DNA from: JAHJQZ01 sp963667595
GTDB taxonomy: Bacteria; Pseudomonadota; Alphaproteobacteria; Rhizobiales; Devosiaceae
NCBI GenBank assembly: GCA_963667595.2
Contig: CAXXWD010000001.1
Span: 496,001-560,000 of the forward strand
Reading direction: 5' to 3'
DNA: 64,000 nt
Numbering within the stretch: position 1 is the stretch's first letter; every line of letters begins with the position of its first letter. Under the pieces are notes generated by a model that made no database searches, was not told the DNA's origin, and was given only the letters and a program-made list of their open reading frames with translations. The translations under genes and the position numbers were made by a program. Below, one piece after another: positions 44,950-56,333 of this stretch.

Positions 44950-45268
44950 GCCGTATAATAAGGCCTCTGGATCGTTGGAAAGACGGGCAAACGGTTGGGC
45001 AGCCCCCGCGGCCGCCCACGCCGTCTCCCGGCATGCCTGCGACGAACATCTGCCACCGAAAAGGCCAGATCCGTGTCGCTGACAGGTTCCGGCCGAAGGG
45101 AGGCCGCCCTCCTGCCAAATCCTGGGCAGTGGGTCAGTTTGAAATCATGATGCGATTTGAGCGCAATCAATCCCCGAATTGAAGTGTTATGGCAATATCT
45201 GGGGCGCAAGGTGTGCAATGCAGAAATGCGGTTGCCGGTCTTCAAATGACCAAATGGCTGACCTACGT

Positions 45269-45287
45269 TGTCAACCATGAGTTGACA
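45269..45287. promoter_or_regulatory. Perfect palindrome TGTCAAC-N5-GTTGACA
   Basis: Seven-base inverted repeat with a CATGA centre, 65 bases upstream of the 45352 gene, with TTATAAG just after. It looks like a regulator-binding site overlapping a promoter of the following cassette. The 44950-45268 part of the gap holds nothing I can support. Confidence 0.5.
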
Positions 45288-45351
45288 TTATAAGGTTCAC
45301 CCAAGGTCAAAACCTCTGGGAGGGCCGGCGTAGAAGCTGGAAGAGGTGCCC

Positions 45352-45588
45352 ATGCTAAAAGGACCGCAAGGCCAGAAAAGGCCAGCGGATGCAATCGGCG
45401 CCGCTGTGATGGTGGCGAAGATCGCGACCGGAGAAATCGAAGAGACAAAGCAGACAAAGTCCGGCAGGGCCAAAAGCGGTCAAGCCGGAGCAAAAGCACG
45501 TGCGGACAAACTTTCGCCGACTGAACGGAGCAAAATTGCACAAAAGGCCGCAGGCGCACGCTGGTCCATAAAGGCGGATCAAAAATGA
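45352..45588 (+). CDS. Small basic H1-like/RNA-binding type protein
   Basis: 78 residues. MLKGPQGQKRPADAIGAAVMVAKIATGE is the hallmark start of a small-protein family often annotated RNA-binding or histone H1-like. The C-terminal half GAKARADKLSPTERSKIAQKAAGARW is the repeat GGKARAEKLTPEERxxIAxKAAxARW of nucleoid/phage-like basic proteins. GAAGAGG precedes the ATG. Its TGA overlaps the next start. Confidence 0.75.
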   Translation: MLKGPQGQKRPADAIGAAVMVAKIATGEIEETKQTKSGRAKSGQAGAKARADKLSPTERSKIAQKAAGARWSIKADQK

Positions 45589-46404
45589 CTGTATGTATTG
45601 CTGCTACTTGTGAGAATGGCGCAGCTGTAGTTGTAGCGAGCGATCGGATGCTTAGCGCTCCGTTCTTGACGGTGGAATTCGATCATCAAGACGCAAAGAT
45701 AGATGAAATTGGACACCGGTGTGTTGCCCTTTCGTCTGGTGATGCGCTTTGCGTGCAAGATGTCCTTATTGGTGGCAAGGCGGCTGCAAGTCAGATTCAG
45801 AATCCGACGATTAGTACGCTGGCAGAGCAGATCAAGGTGCAATTCAAACGCGTCCGCGAACAACAAATTAATGATTTGGTTCTTGGCCCTAGAGGCATTG
45901 ATTTTGAAAGCTTTTATGCCGGGGGGGATGATTAGCCGATTCCCGCCCGACTTGGCTATGCTGTTGGATAGTCAAGTGCAGAGGCACTCACTCCAAACTA
46001 CAATCCTCGTCGCAGGCGTCGATGGAGCAGGAGCTCATATCTTTAACATTGAAGACCCGGGAGCAATGTCCTCGTTTGACCGGCTTGGTTACCACGCCAT
46101 TGGTTCAGGACATCGGCATGCCGTTCTAAAAATGGTTGGAATGGGTCAACATAAATCAATGTCTCTGAACGAGACGGTATTCAATGTTTATTGCGCCAAA
46201 AGGGTCGCTGAGTTGGCTCCAGGTGTGGGGCAAGCCACTTCCATGAAAATAGTCACTGCTGACGGAATTACGCCACTAGAACAAGGTACGCTGGAACAAA
46301 TGGAACCTGCGTATAAAGCTCAGGAGAAACCAGAGCTCGCGGCGGTCAAGAAGGTCATCGAGAAATTACCATTCGGTAAGGAGAGCCCCCATGCAACCGA
46401 ATGA
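45585..46404 (+). pseudogene. Proteasome-fold Ntn-hydrolase, split by a G7 frameshift
   Basis: The first frame MTVCIAATCENGAAVVVASDRML resembles proteasome-beta/HslV: after Met removal Thr2 would be the N-terminal nucleophile, ASDRM matches the Asp of the AADKRA motif, and AKIDEIG gives the Lys33-like position. It ends at a TAG after seven G (45921-45927). The next frame continues with GMISRFPPDLAMLLDSQVQRHSLQTTILVAGVDGAGAHIF and VGMGQHKS, reaching 46404. Six G would join them into about 272 residues. It could be a sequencing error, a phase-variable switch or a real pseudogene. Neighbours are the H1-like and 62-residue genes. Confidence 0.65.
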
Positions 46405-46579
46405 AGATAAACCAAAAAACGAAGTCAACATGGACGAGCGTCATTTCGCCGTTCCTCTTGATGTGCAGCTTGATCTTGCTGAAAATCGCAAGATGCTGGC
46501 TGAGTTCCGCTATGAACTGATGATTCGGCGCGGTAGAGGATGGGACGTGTGCATCCATGAAAATGAACAAAATGCTTGA
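46391..46579 (+). CDS. Small hypothetical protein
   Basis: 62 residues, MQPNEDKPKNEVNMDERHFA, then LDVQLDLAENRKMLAEFRYEL. No known domain. TAAGGAG before the ATG and a 14-base overlap with the end of the preceding reading frame support its reality and operon membership. Confidence 0.55.
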   Translation: MQPNEDKPKNEVNMDERHFAVPLDVQLDLAENRKMLAEFRYELMIRRGRGWDVCIHENEQNA

Positions 46580-46609
46580 TATCTGAATTCAAGCAACTAT
46601 ATTAAGGGC

Positions 46610-47491
46610 ATGAACAAGCTGCCCTTGCATAAACGCGTTCAAATCCTGTCCATGTTGGTCGAAGGAATGTCCATGCGGTCCATTGCTCGCGTGGCTGATG
46701 TTTCGATCAACACCGTGATAAAGCTTTTGGTCGAGGCTGGCGAGACTTGCGCCGAATACCACGACAAGACAGTGCGCGGCGTCGAAGCCGAGCGCGTCCA
46801 GTGCGACGAAATTTGGAGCTTTTGCTACACCAAGGCAAAGAATGTCGCGAAGGCGAAGGCAGCGCCTGAGGAAGCCGGCGACGTTTGGACCTGGACCGCA
46901 ATCGACGCCGATAGCAAGCTGATCGTTTCCTATTTGGTCGGCGGACGTGATGCTTCCTACGCCAAGGCATTCATGGAAGACGTTGCCGACCGTCTCGCCA
47001 ATCGCGTGCAACTGACCACTGACGGTCACAAGGCATATCTTGAGGGCGTTTCCAGCGCCTTCGGAAACAATGTTGACTACGGCCAGCTTGTGAAGATTTA
47101 CGGCGACGTGCCGGAGCGTTTCAAGGGCGTCTATTCGCCGTCCGAATGCAAGGGCACGAAGAAAACGCCGATCATCGGCAACCCTGACGAGGACTATGTT
47201 TCGACGTCCTATGTGGAGAGAATGAACCTGAGCATCCGCATGGGCAACCGCCGCTTTACGCGACTGACCAATGCGTTTTCGAAGAAGATCGACAACCATC
47301 TTCACATGCTGTCGCTCTACTTTGTTCACTACAACTTCTGCCGGATCAACAAGGCAGTCAAAGTCAGCCCGGCAATGGCTGCAGGCATCAGCGACACATT
47401 GCGCGACGTCAAATGGATTGTCGGCCTTATCGACGCACGCGCACCTACTCCCGGCCCGCGCGGCCCTTACAAGAAATCAGATTCAAACTGA
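46610..47491 (+). mobile_element. IS1-family-type transposase
   Basis: 293 residues. N-terminal HTH (MLVEGMSMRSIARVADVSINTVIKLL), then a DDE-type core with VQCDEIWSFCYTKAKN, TTDGHKAY and YVERMNLSIRMGNRRFTRL, as in proteins annotated IS1 family transposase in Rhizobiales. The terminal inverted repeats were not found by eye, so I mark only the ORF; it may be an intact element or a domesticated gene. Confidence 0.75.
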
Positions 47492-47526
47492 GACACTGCG
47501 AAATCCTGTCAGCAATGCGGGCTCCG

Positions 47527-47590
47527 CTTTGTTGCAGTCACATTCCATGGTGGCGGGCGAGCGATGTCCGATCCTGAAATCGAGTCGATG
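47527..47590. repeat. Diverged duplicate of the uvrB 5' region, copy A
   Basis: 64 bases that align with 48565-48628 with about nine mismatches, covering the promoter-proximal sequence GTGGCGGGC and the first nine or so codons (MSDPEIESM versus MSNPEIDSM). Confidence 0.7.
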
Positions 47591-47662
47591 ATCGATTTCA
47601 CCGTCTTCAAGAAGGCCAAACGCGCGCAGAGTGGCGGCAAGCCGTCGGAGCGCGATTTGTAA
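47564..47662 (+). CDS. 32-residue ORF, possible small gene or uvrB-start duplicate
   Basis: Encodes MSDPEIESMIDFTVFKKAKRAQ, then SGGKPSERDL and a TAA. The first nine residues mirror the uvrB N-terminus. The remaining residues are not from uvrB. No other family identified. Confidence 0.4.
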   Translation: MSDPEIESMIDFTVFKKAKRAQSGGKPSERDL

Positions 47663-47714
47663 CCCTGATTTGCCGCAACCCGTTTTTTGTTCCCGCCCCT
47701 CGGCGTCACCTCCA

Positions 47715-48356
47715 TCACCCTGCCCGATAGCTCAGAAGAACGGTGCCCCCTTCCTTCGGTTCGGCAGCAACGAATTTCAGATCGAACAGCCTGTCGGGCA
47801 GATCGGGCGCGAAACGTGGCCCTTTGGTGCCGCCGGCGAGCACCGGACAGACCAGCAGGTGCATCTCATCCACCAGTCCTGCCGCCAGCAGCGCAGCGTT
47901 GAGCCGGCCGCCGCTTTCCACGCGCATCCGGGTAAAACCGTAATCCGATGCCAGTGCCGCCAGCGCGGCACCGAGATCGACCCTTTGCTCGCCGAAGGTC
48001 CGGCAGACGACGCCGAGCCGTTCGATTCTGTCGACGTGGTCCCTGGGCGTGGCGTGCGAGCCGAGCGCGAACCAGCGTCCCCACATCGGTTGCGCTATCC
48101 AGTACGGCCAGCCCGAGAGGCGCCCGCCGCTGTCGATTACGACGAGCGCCGGCCCGTCACGGGGCGGTGCCGGCGGCGGCGCGTCCTGCCCGGGCACCTG
48201 TGGCGGCGTCGCCGCCAGCATCGTGTCGCAGCCGGCAAGCGTGGCGTCCTCGCCGAAACCGGCGGCGATGCCGTAAAACAGCCCCATGTCGACGGTGATG
48301 CCGGTCGTCCGGCCGTCAAGGCTGATCGCGTTGAACAGAACAATAGAAGGTCTCAT
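47715..48356 (-). CDS. RibD C-terminal-domain (dihydrofolate reductase-like) protein
   Basis: 213 residues. MRPSIVLFNAISLDGRTTGI, LAGCDTMLAATPPQV, LVVIDSGGRLSGWPYW, FTRMRVESGGRLNAALL and LDEMHLLVCPVLAGG are typical of stand-alone RibD_C/pyrimidine-reductase-like proteins. NADPH-dependent reduction is likely; the substrate is unknown. Start 48356 follows AAGGAGG. It sits between the two copies of the uvrB 5' duplication. Confidence 0.82.
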   Translation of the reverse strand: MRPSIVLFNAISLDGRTTGITVDMGLFYGIAAGFGEDATLAGCDTMLAATPPQVPGQDAPPPAPPRDGPALVVIDSGGRLSGWPYWIAQPMWGRWFALGSHATPRDHVDRIERLGVVCRTFGEQRVDLGAALAALASDYGFTRMRVESGGRLNAALLAAGLVDEMHLLVCPVLAGGTKGPRFAPDLPDRLFDLKFVAAEPKEGGTVLLSYRAG

Positions 48357-48473
48357 GCCACCCTCCTTGCGATGTCCCGCCGACACTGGCGCCGCACGTT
48401 GTCAGATCCCGGCAGTGGCATGACGCTGAAGCGCCGCCACCACTGCCATATCCTGTCAGCAGTACCTGCTAGG

Positions 48474-48525
48474 AGCGGATTCGAGAAAAGTGGGAACCGG
48501 TTTTCCGGTTCGAACACGCGACCAT
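48474..48525. repeat. RIME-like palindromic fragment upstream of uvrB
   Basis: GAGCGGATTCGAGAAAAGTG with AACCGGTTTTCCGGTT; the same style of palindromic repeat as the RIME-like copies, diverged. Confidence 0.45.
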
Positions 48526-48564
48526 GTCAAGGCCCTGGCCAACGCGCTTTGCGCAGGGGCTAGG

Positions 48565-48601
48565 CTTTGCCGCAATCACATCCCATAGTGGCGGGCAAGC
48601 A

Positions 48602-48628
<27 letters not shown>
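48565..48628. repeat. Duplicate of the uvrB 5' region, copy B
   Basis: Second copy of the 64-base sequence at 47527-47590. This copy leads into uvrB. Confidence 0.7.
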
Positions 48629-51196
<2,568 letters not shown>

Positions 51197-51313
51197 ACCA
51201 CCTCCTCAAATCCGTCATCGACTTCGTTGGTTCGATCTGCCGCGTTATCTGACCAACCCACCGCGTCATCCTCGTGCTTGACACGAGGATTCATTCGCTT
51301 GCTCCATTGGCGC

Positions 51314-51600
51314 ATGAGCGGGTGGGTCTACATCATGGCGAGCAAGCCGCGCGGCACGCCCTATATCGGCGTGACCAACAACCTCATTCGCCGCGTCCAG
51401 GAACATCGCGAGGGCCAGGTCGAGGGCTTCACCCGCAAATATGGCTGCAAGTCGCTCGTTTACTACGAAGAATACAACACCGTCCCGCTCGCCATTCAGC
51501 GCGAGAAAACCTGAAACACTGGGTTCGGCAGTGGAAGCTCGACCTGATCGAAACCATGAATCCGCATTGGGTGGACCTTTGGGAGGAGATCACGCGATAG
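51314..51600 (+). pseudogene. GIY-YIG endonuclease-like protein, frameshifted
   Basis: MSGWVYIMASKPRGTPYIGVTNNLIRRVQEHREG is a complete GIY-YIG N-terminus (UvrC-like single domain of about 95 residues). After AIQREK a stop appears, but LKHWVRQWKLDLIETMNPHW continues in the next frame. One extra A in the AAAA run at 51506-51509 would restore it. Small stand-alone GIY-YIG proteins have unknown function. Confidence 0.8.
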
Positions 51601-51640
51601 TTGACACCCGCGCTGTTTGTGTGGCGATCAATGGATGCTC

Positions 51641-52163
51641 GGGTCAAGCCCGAGCATGACGCAGAGGATATTGGCTGCCTTACGCGCTTCGTGACCCGCC
51701 GCATCATCTTTTTTGGTCAAGCCCGCCAACCCCTCGTTTCACCCCGCCAACCCCTCGTTTCACCCCGCCAACCCCTCGTTTCACCCCGCCATCCCCTCTC
51801 TTCCCACCGCTCTCTTCCCACCGCGTCATCCTCGTGCTTGACACGAGGATCCAGCCGCGGATCGATTTTAGCGACGCCCCGGAAAGCTGTGCTCGCAGGA
51901 GAGAGGGCTTCGGCGGCTAAGCCGCACGACGTCGTCCCGGGACTTGATCCCGGGATCCAGCAGCGACGCGTGCGCCAACCAAAAGATTCTCCCGACGCGA
52001 TAGACATCGCACCGCTGGATGCCCGCTTTCGCGGGAATGACGCGATGTTGGCTTCAACCGTCCACTCTGTCGTCCCGGGACTTATCCCGGGACCTAATGG
52101 CATTGGCCACATGTGGAGACGCGGATTGGATTCCGGGGTCAAGCCCCGGAATGACAAGAGCGG
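51641..52163. repeat. Intergenic repeat cluster with 21-base tandem repeat
   Basis: Three exact 21-base units (GCCAACCCCTCGTTTCACCC plus C) start at 51725, with a partial fourth. Around them lie palindromic REP-type sequences: GCTCGGGTCAAGCCCGAG near 51640, CCTCGTGCTTGACACGAGG (51269 and 51832), CCCGGGACTTGATCCCGGG (51936 and a variant at 52075) and CCGGGGTCAAGCCCCGG at 52134. No gene seen. Confidence 0.75.
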
Positions 52164-52234
52164 ATAGCAGGATCTATGCTCAAGCTTGATACTGCGCCTG
52201 TTGAAGGACATCGCGGGCCTTCGGGCCCTGCACT

Positions 52235-54349
52235 TCAGATAAGTGTGATTTTCGGTTCGGGGGCAGGCGCTTCGTCAATTGCTGGCTCCGCAATCTCTGG
52301 AACCTGAAAAATAGACGGCGCTCCTGATCTGAAGGCCTTTCCGACTGCTATGGCTTGGCGTGGTTTTAGCGTCGGCAACGCTTCAACCATGTCACTACCC
52401 ATGTAGTTGGTCAAAAAATCGGCGCTAGTTTTATCGAACTGCTGAAAAGCAATTATAGAATTACATTGCGTCAAAACCGTCTTCGAGACGTTGGCAGTCC
52501 TCTGCGCTATAATCATAAACCCAATGTTATACTTGCGACCTTGCAGTGCAATTTGGCTTATACTGTTGACCAGTGCTTGAGCGCCTCTGTCGTCAGCGCC
52601 AACAAAGTTCCATTCAGGCACTACAGTGTGAGCTTCCTCAAGCACGACGCACACTTGCTTTCCATAATTGCTGTCAGTCCGCGCAATTTGAAATAGCATT
52701 TTGAAGAACCACTTTGTGTAGTCCAGTATTCCTGTTGTATTTGAAACATCTGGTAGCTCAAATATTGCGATTTTTTCCTCGGATTTAAGGAAACGCCCAA
52801 TGGCATCGCCAAAGTTTTTGGTGAGTTCGCTTTCTGCGTCGGCAATTTTGCTGGCGTCTTGTTTGTCTAGGTATTTCGCTTTTTCTGAAATGAGTGTTCC
52901 TATAGCCTTGAACATCGCAGCTGATGGGTTCAGAGCTACTAGCGGCTTTGCTTTCAAATCAACAAATTTCTTCGAATACTCATTCGTAAAGTCGACGCAT
53001 ATAATTTTAGTTCCGTCCTTAGCTAGTTGACGTATTAGGTTTCTCGCAAACACGGACTTGCCAGTGCCTGTTACACCCAATATCGCAAGATGGTGGGTAA
53101 TGGCGTCTTTCTTGTTGAGAAGCACCGGGTAATTTGTCTCTGGAATATTCCCGACGAGAAATTCGCTCTCTGGTGGATCAGTTTGTTCAATTTTCTCTGC
53201 CAGATATACAGGAGAATTAACTTCTGGTAGCCAACCGAAACGATCAAAGCACAAGTTGTCAGCATTCCAAATTCCGAGCTGTGCTGCCTGACCGACGATA
53301 AGCCCCGCTTCATTCTTGCTTTCGAGAACCTCGATGTCTGTCACACCCTGTACAATTTGATAAAGGATCGAAACGGCGCCAACCTGCACTTCGAGCAAGG
53401 TGCCCTCCGCGACGGGAACTCTGGATCCATATTCGAAACGAAGACTGCGGATATTACTGTCATCTATTACCAAACCGACGAACCTATTTAGCAGCTTCTC
53501 GGTGTTCTCTGCGGCCAATTTGTAGACTACATTCGCTTCAATTTTCTCGTGTTTCGGAGCTGCACCAACGGTGCTGGCGATTTGTGGCGTGGCGAGAACT
53601 TTTATCCACTGCTGCTGATTCAAAAAGTAGTTATCAACAATAAGCCCCTTGCGAACTCGCCCGACATCCTCCATTGAATATCTAAACTCGACGAATTCAA
53701 ATCGACGAACTGGCTTTCTTTCCTTGTATAGTTTTACCAAAAAAGTATTTCTTGATTGAACGCCGAATATCTCTCCAATGTCATCGGACTGAGATGATTT
53801 TGTTTTTATTATATTAAGAACAAATCTTTTCGGTTCCGCAAGGAGTATAAGCACGCTATATGCAAACAATATTAGGAAATAACTCGATTGACTATCAACA
53901 TAGAACAAAAGAGATATAATAAAAAGCGAGTAGTATAACAATCTACCATTACCAAAAGTGGTGGCAAAGTTTTTCAGATGGTATGAGGCGGTATTTTGCA
54001 GACTTCCACTGGATTTCTCTGCATTCAGGAGCAACAGGGCTAGCAGCGCCGCCATGGCCACGAGAAAATTATAAGTGAAGAAAACGATGTACCAGATGCC
54101 CCAATCCGTGAGCTCCTGACGAAGCGGCGCGAGTAACACCATAATTGAAATCGAAGCAGCTAAAACGTCAGTTGGCTTGGTAAACCAGTGCTCCAAAAAC
54201 AAAGTCACGAATGAAATCATCAATAGGGCGGTAAAAATGATTGTTGCGTGAGTCGAATTAGGAACCAGTCTACCTTGCCAAAGGAAGAATATGAAAAAAA
54301 GTAGAGCTAGAGAAATTGCAAAAAGCGCAACTCTTTGGATTTTTGACAT
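52235..54349 (-). CDS. Membrane-anchored HerA/FtsK-like ATPase, horizontally acquired
   Basis: 704 residues. Five to six hydrophobic helices in residues 1-180 (e.g. VALFAISLALLFFIFFLW). A middle domain of unknown type follows, then a HerA-type ATPase: Walker A GVTGTGKSVFARN near residue 430 and Walker B CVVLEEAHTVVPEWN, with IGFMIIAQRTANVSK. It is clearly AT-richer than its neighbours with different codon use, implying recent transfer. HerA-family ATPases pump or translocate DNA and occur in phage-defence systems, but no nuclease partner is adjacent. Standing alone, its role is unknown. Confidence 0.78.
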   Translation of the reverse strand: MSKIQRVALFAISLALLFFIFFLWQGRLVPNSTHATIIFTALLMISFVTLFLEHWFTKPTDVLAASISIMVLLAPLRQELTDWGIWYIVFFTYNFLVAMAALLALLLLNAEKSSGSLQNTASYHLKNFATTFGNGRLLYYSLFIISLLFYVDSQSSYFLILFAYSVLILLAEPKRFVLNIIKTKSSQSDDIGEIFGVQSRNTFLVKLYKERKPVRRFEFVEFRYSMEDVGRVRKGLIVDNYFLNQQQWIKVLATPQIASTVGAAPKHEKIEANVVYKLAAENTEKLLNRFVGLVIDDSNIRSLRFEYGSRVPVAEGTLLEVQVGAVSILYQIVQGVTDIEVLESKNEAGLIVGQAAQLGIWNADNLCFDRFGWLPEVNSPVYLAEKIEQTDPPESEFLVGNIPETNYPVLLNKKDAITHHLAILGVTGTGKSVFARNLIRQLAKDGTKIICVDFTNEYSKKFVDLKAKPLVALNPSAAMFKAIGTLISEKAKYLDKQDASKIADAESELTKNFGDAIGRFLKSEEKIAIFELPDVSNTTGILDYTKWFFKMLFQIARTDSNYGKQVCVVLEEAHTVVPEWNFVGADDRGAQALVNSISQIALQGRKYNIGFMIIAQRTANVSKTVLTQCNSIIAFQQFDKTSADFLTNYMGSDMVEALPTLKPRQAIAVGKAFRSGAPSIFQVPEIAEPAIDEAPAPEPKITLI

Positions 54350-54545
54350 TTTTGAAAAGCTCCTCCGAAGTTTGCCTAGTTCAGAAAATATACGGCGGCA
54401 CTCAATTCGATGTCACATGAAAACGCCTAAGGGGCCACTCGCATGCCCAAGAAAGAAGCGGGCAACGATCCGCAGCCGTTTTTCCTAGTTGTTTGATCCC
54501 GAGTTTTGATGGAGCATTGTTTTCTTCGGCATGGAGGGATGCGCT

Positions 54546-55511
54546 ATGGGACAGGTTCTACACGGCAGCGCCACGACGACAGAGGCGGTCCGTCGAGCGA
54601 TACAAAATAGTCAAGAGAGCCTGAGAGCGCTGGCTAGGCGCTATGGGATCAACCAGAAAACGGTCGCCAAGTGGAAGAGGCGGACCTCGACCGTCGATCT
54701 GCCGACGGGGCCGAAAGTGCCGCACTCGACGGTGCTGTCTCTCGAGGAGGAGGCCGTCATCGTCGCCTTTCGCAAGCACACTTTGCTGCCATTGGACGAC
54801 TGCCTCTACGCCCTGCAACCGACGATCCCACACCTAACGCGGTCTTCACTGCACCGCTGCCTGCAACGGCACGGGATATCCCGGTTGCCGGAAGTAGAGG
54901 GCGACAAAAAGCCCAAGAAGAAGTTCAAGCGTTATCCGATCGGCTACTTCCATGTCGATATTGCCCAGGTCCAGACAGCCGAGGGTAAACTCCAGCTCTT
55001 CGTTGCCATCGACCGCACCTCGAAGTTTGCCTTTGCCCGCCTTGAGACAAGCGCAACGGTGCACGCTGCCGCCGCCTTCCTGAAGGCCCTGATCGAGGCC
55101 GTGCCCTACCAGATCCACACCGTGCTCACCGACAACGGTACCCAGTTCTGCGATCTGCCCTCCCGCAGGAATGGCCCCACGGCGCGACTGCGCATCCACA
55201 TGTTTGATCGCGTCTGCATCGACAACGGCATCGAGCATCGGTTGACCAAACCGAACCACCCATGGACCAACGGCCAGGTCGAGCGCATGAACCGAACCAT
55301 CAAGGAGGCGACCGTCAAGCGCTTCCATTACGACAGTCACGACCAGTTGCGCCGGCACCTTCAGGACTTCATCAACGCCTATAACTTTGGCCGTCGCCTT
55401 AAGGCCCTCAAAGGCCTCACCCCATACGAGTTCATCTGCAAACGCTGGACTTCAGAGCCGGATCGATTCATTCTCGATCCACTCCATCAAATGCCGGGAC
55501 TGAACACCTAG
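54546..55511 (+). mobile_element. IS481-family transposase
   Basis: 321 residues. HTH (ESLRALARRYGINQKTVAKWKRR) followed by an rve/DDE integrase core: YFHVDIAQVQ (Asp), VLTDNGTQFC (Asp), HPWTNGQVERMNRTIKEATVK (Glu). Start at 54546 after GGAGGGA. The flanking inverted repeats were not identified by eye. It lies beside the AT-rich HerA gene, supporting mobility in this segment. Confidence 0.85.
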
Positions 55512-56333
55512 TGACACTCTACTATTTGCTCTGAGTCACAGCACGCAATCCGACTCCAGGTCTCGGAGCTATGCGGTCGAAGTTGGTTAGACTCAAAAAA
55601 CCTTTATCCCCCACCCCGTCCACCTCCCCCATACTCCCCCGCACCACCCCACCACGAGCGAGGATGCATACGAGCTTCCGGCGGGTTGGGCCGGTGAGGT
55701 TGCGGGGTCGCCCGCGATCTGGCCGGGAACGGCGTATCCGCCCGGCACTTTCCGGGAGGATGGACGCGATTGCATTGCTGTCGGCTTCTGTTGAGCCGTC
55801 GCAGCGGGGATGAGACCGGAACGGCTTCGCGCAGGGATCTCGAACAGCTCCGCGGGCACTGCACTCGCCGGCACGGCGCCCGACCCGATCCCAAATCCCG
55901 GCAAATGGCATGGGGCGTGGTGCGCCCTCTTTGCCGAATACCGGCATTTGGGTGAATCCCGCCCCATGCCCGCTCGCCACGGCCGAGCCCCGAAATTGGG
56001 CACCGGTTTTCGGATAAGGCGAGGCGAAAAAAGTCTTCATGCTCCCGGCCAGTTTTGGCGCGGGAATGCGGGCGGCTGCCGCAAACACCGCCGTCACCCC
56101 GGTGAAGGCCGGGGTCCAGCTCACGCGAGTTTTCGCGAAAAGAGTCTTTTCGCACCGCCGACGCGGCGCGGCTGAATGCCCGATCGGGTCGTGGATGACG
56201 ATGAGGGTAGGCGGCGGGGCGCCCTCGTCCTTCGACAGGCTCAGGATGAGGGCTTGGGCGGCTCACCATGAGGATTTCGCCGGCACCATCGGCGGGCCGG
56301 CACGGCCCCATAGGAAACGGGGCCGTCCCTCAT
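55512..56333. other. Repeat-rich gap without supported genes
   Basis: About 820 bases with several overlapping frames on both strands and no family signal. It contains REP-like sequences (CCCCGGTGAAGGCCGGGG near 56097, CTCGTCCTTCGACAGGCTCA near 56222) and an ATCCCCCACCCC / CTCCCCCATACTCC patch also present near 10152. Confidence 0.5.

Noticed and set aside
46610..47491. Terminal inverted repeats and target duplication of the IS1-type element
   Set aside because: No matching ends were found within 100 bases on either side, so boundaries are not claimed.
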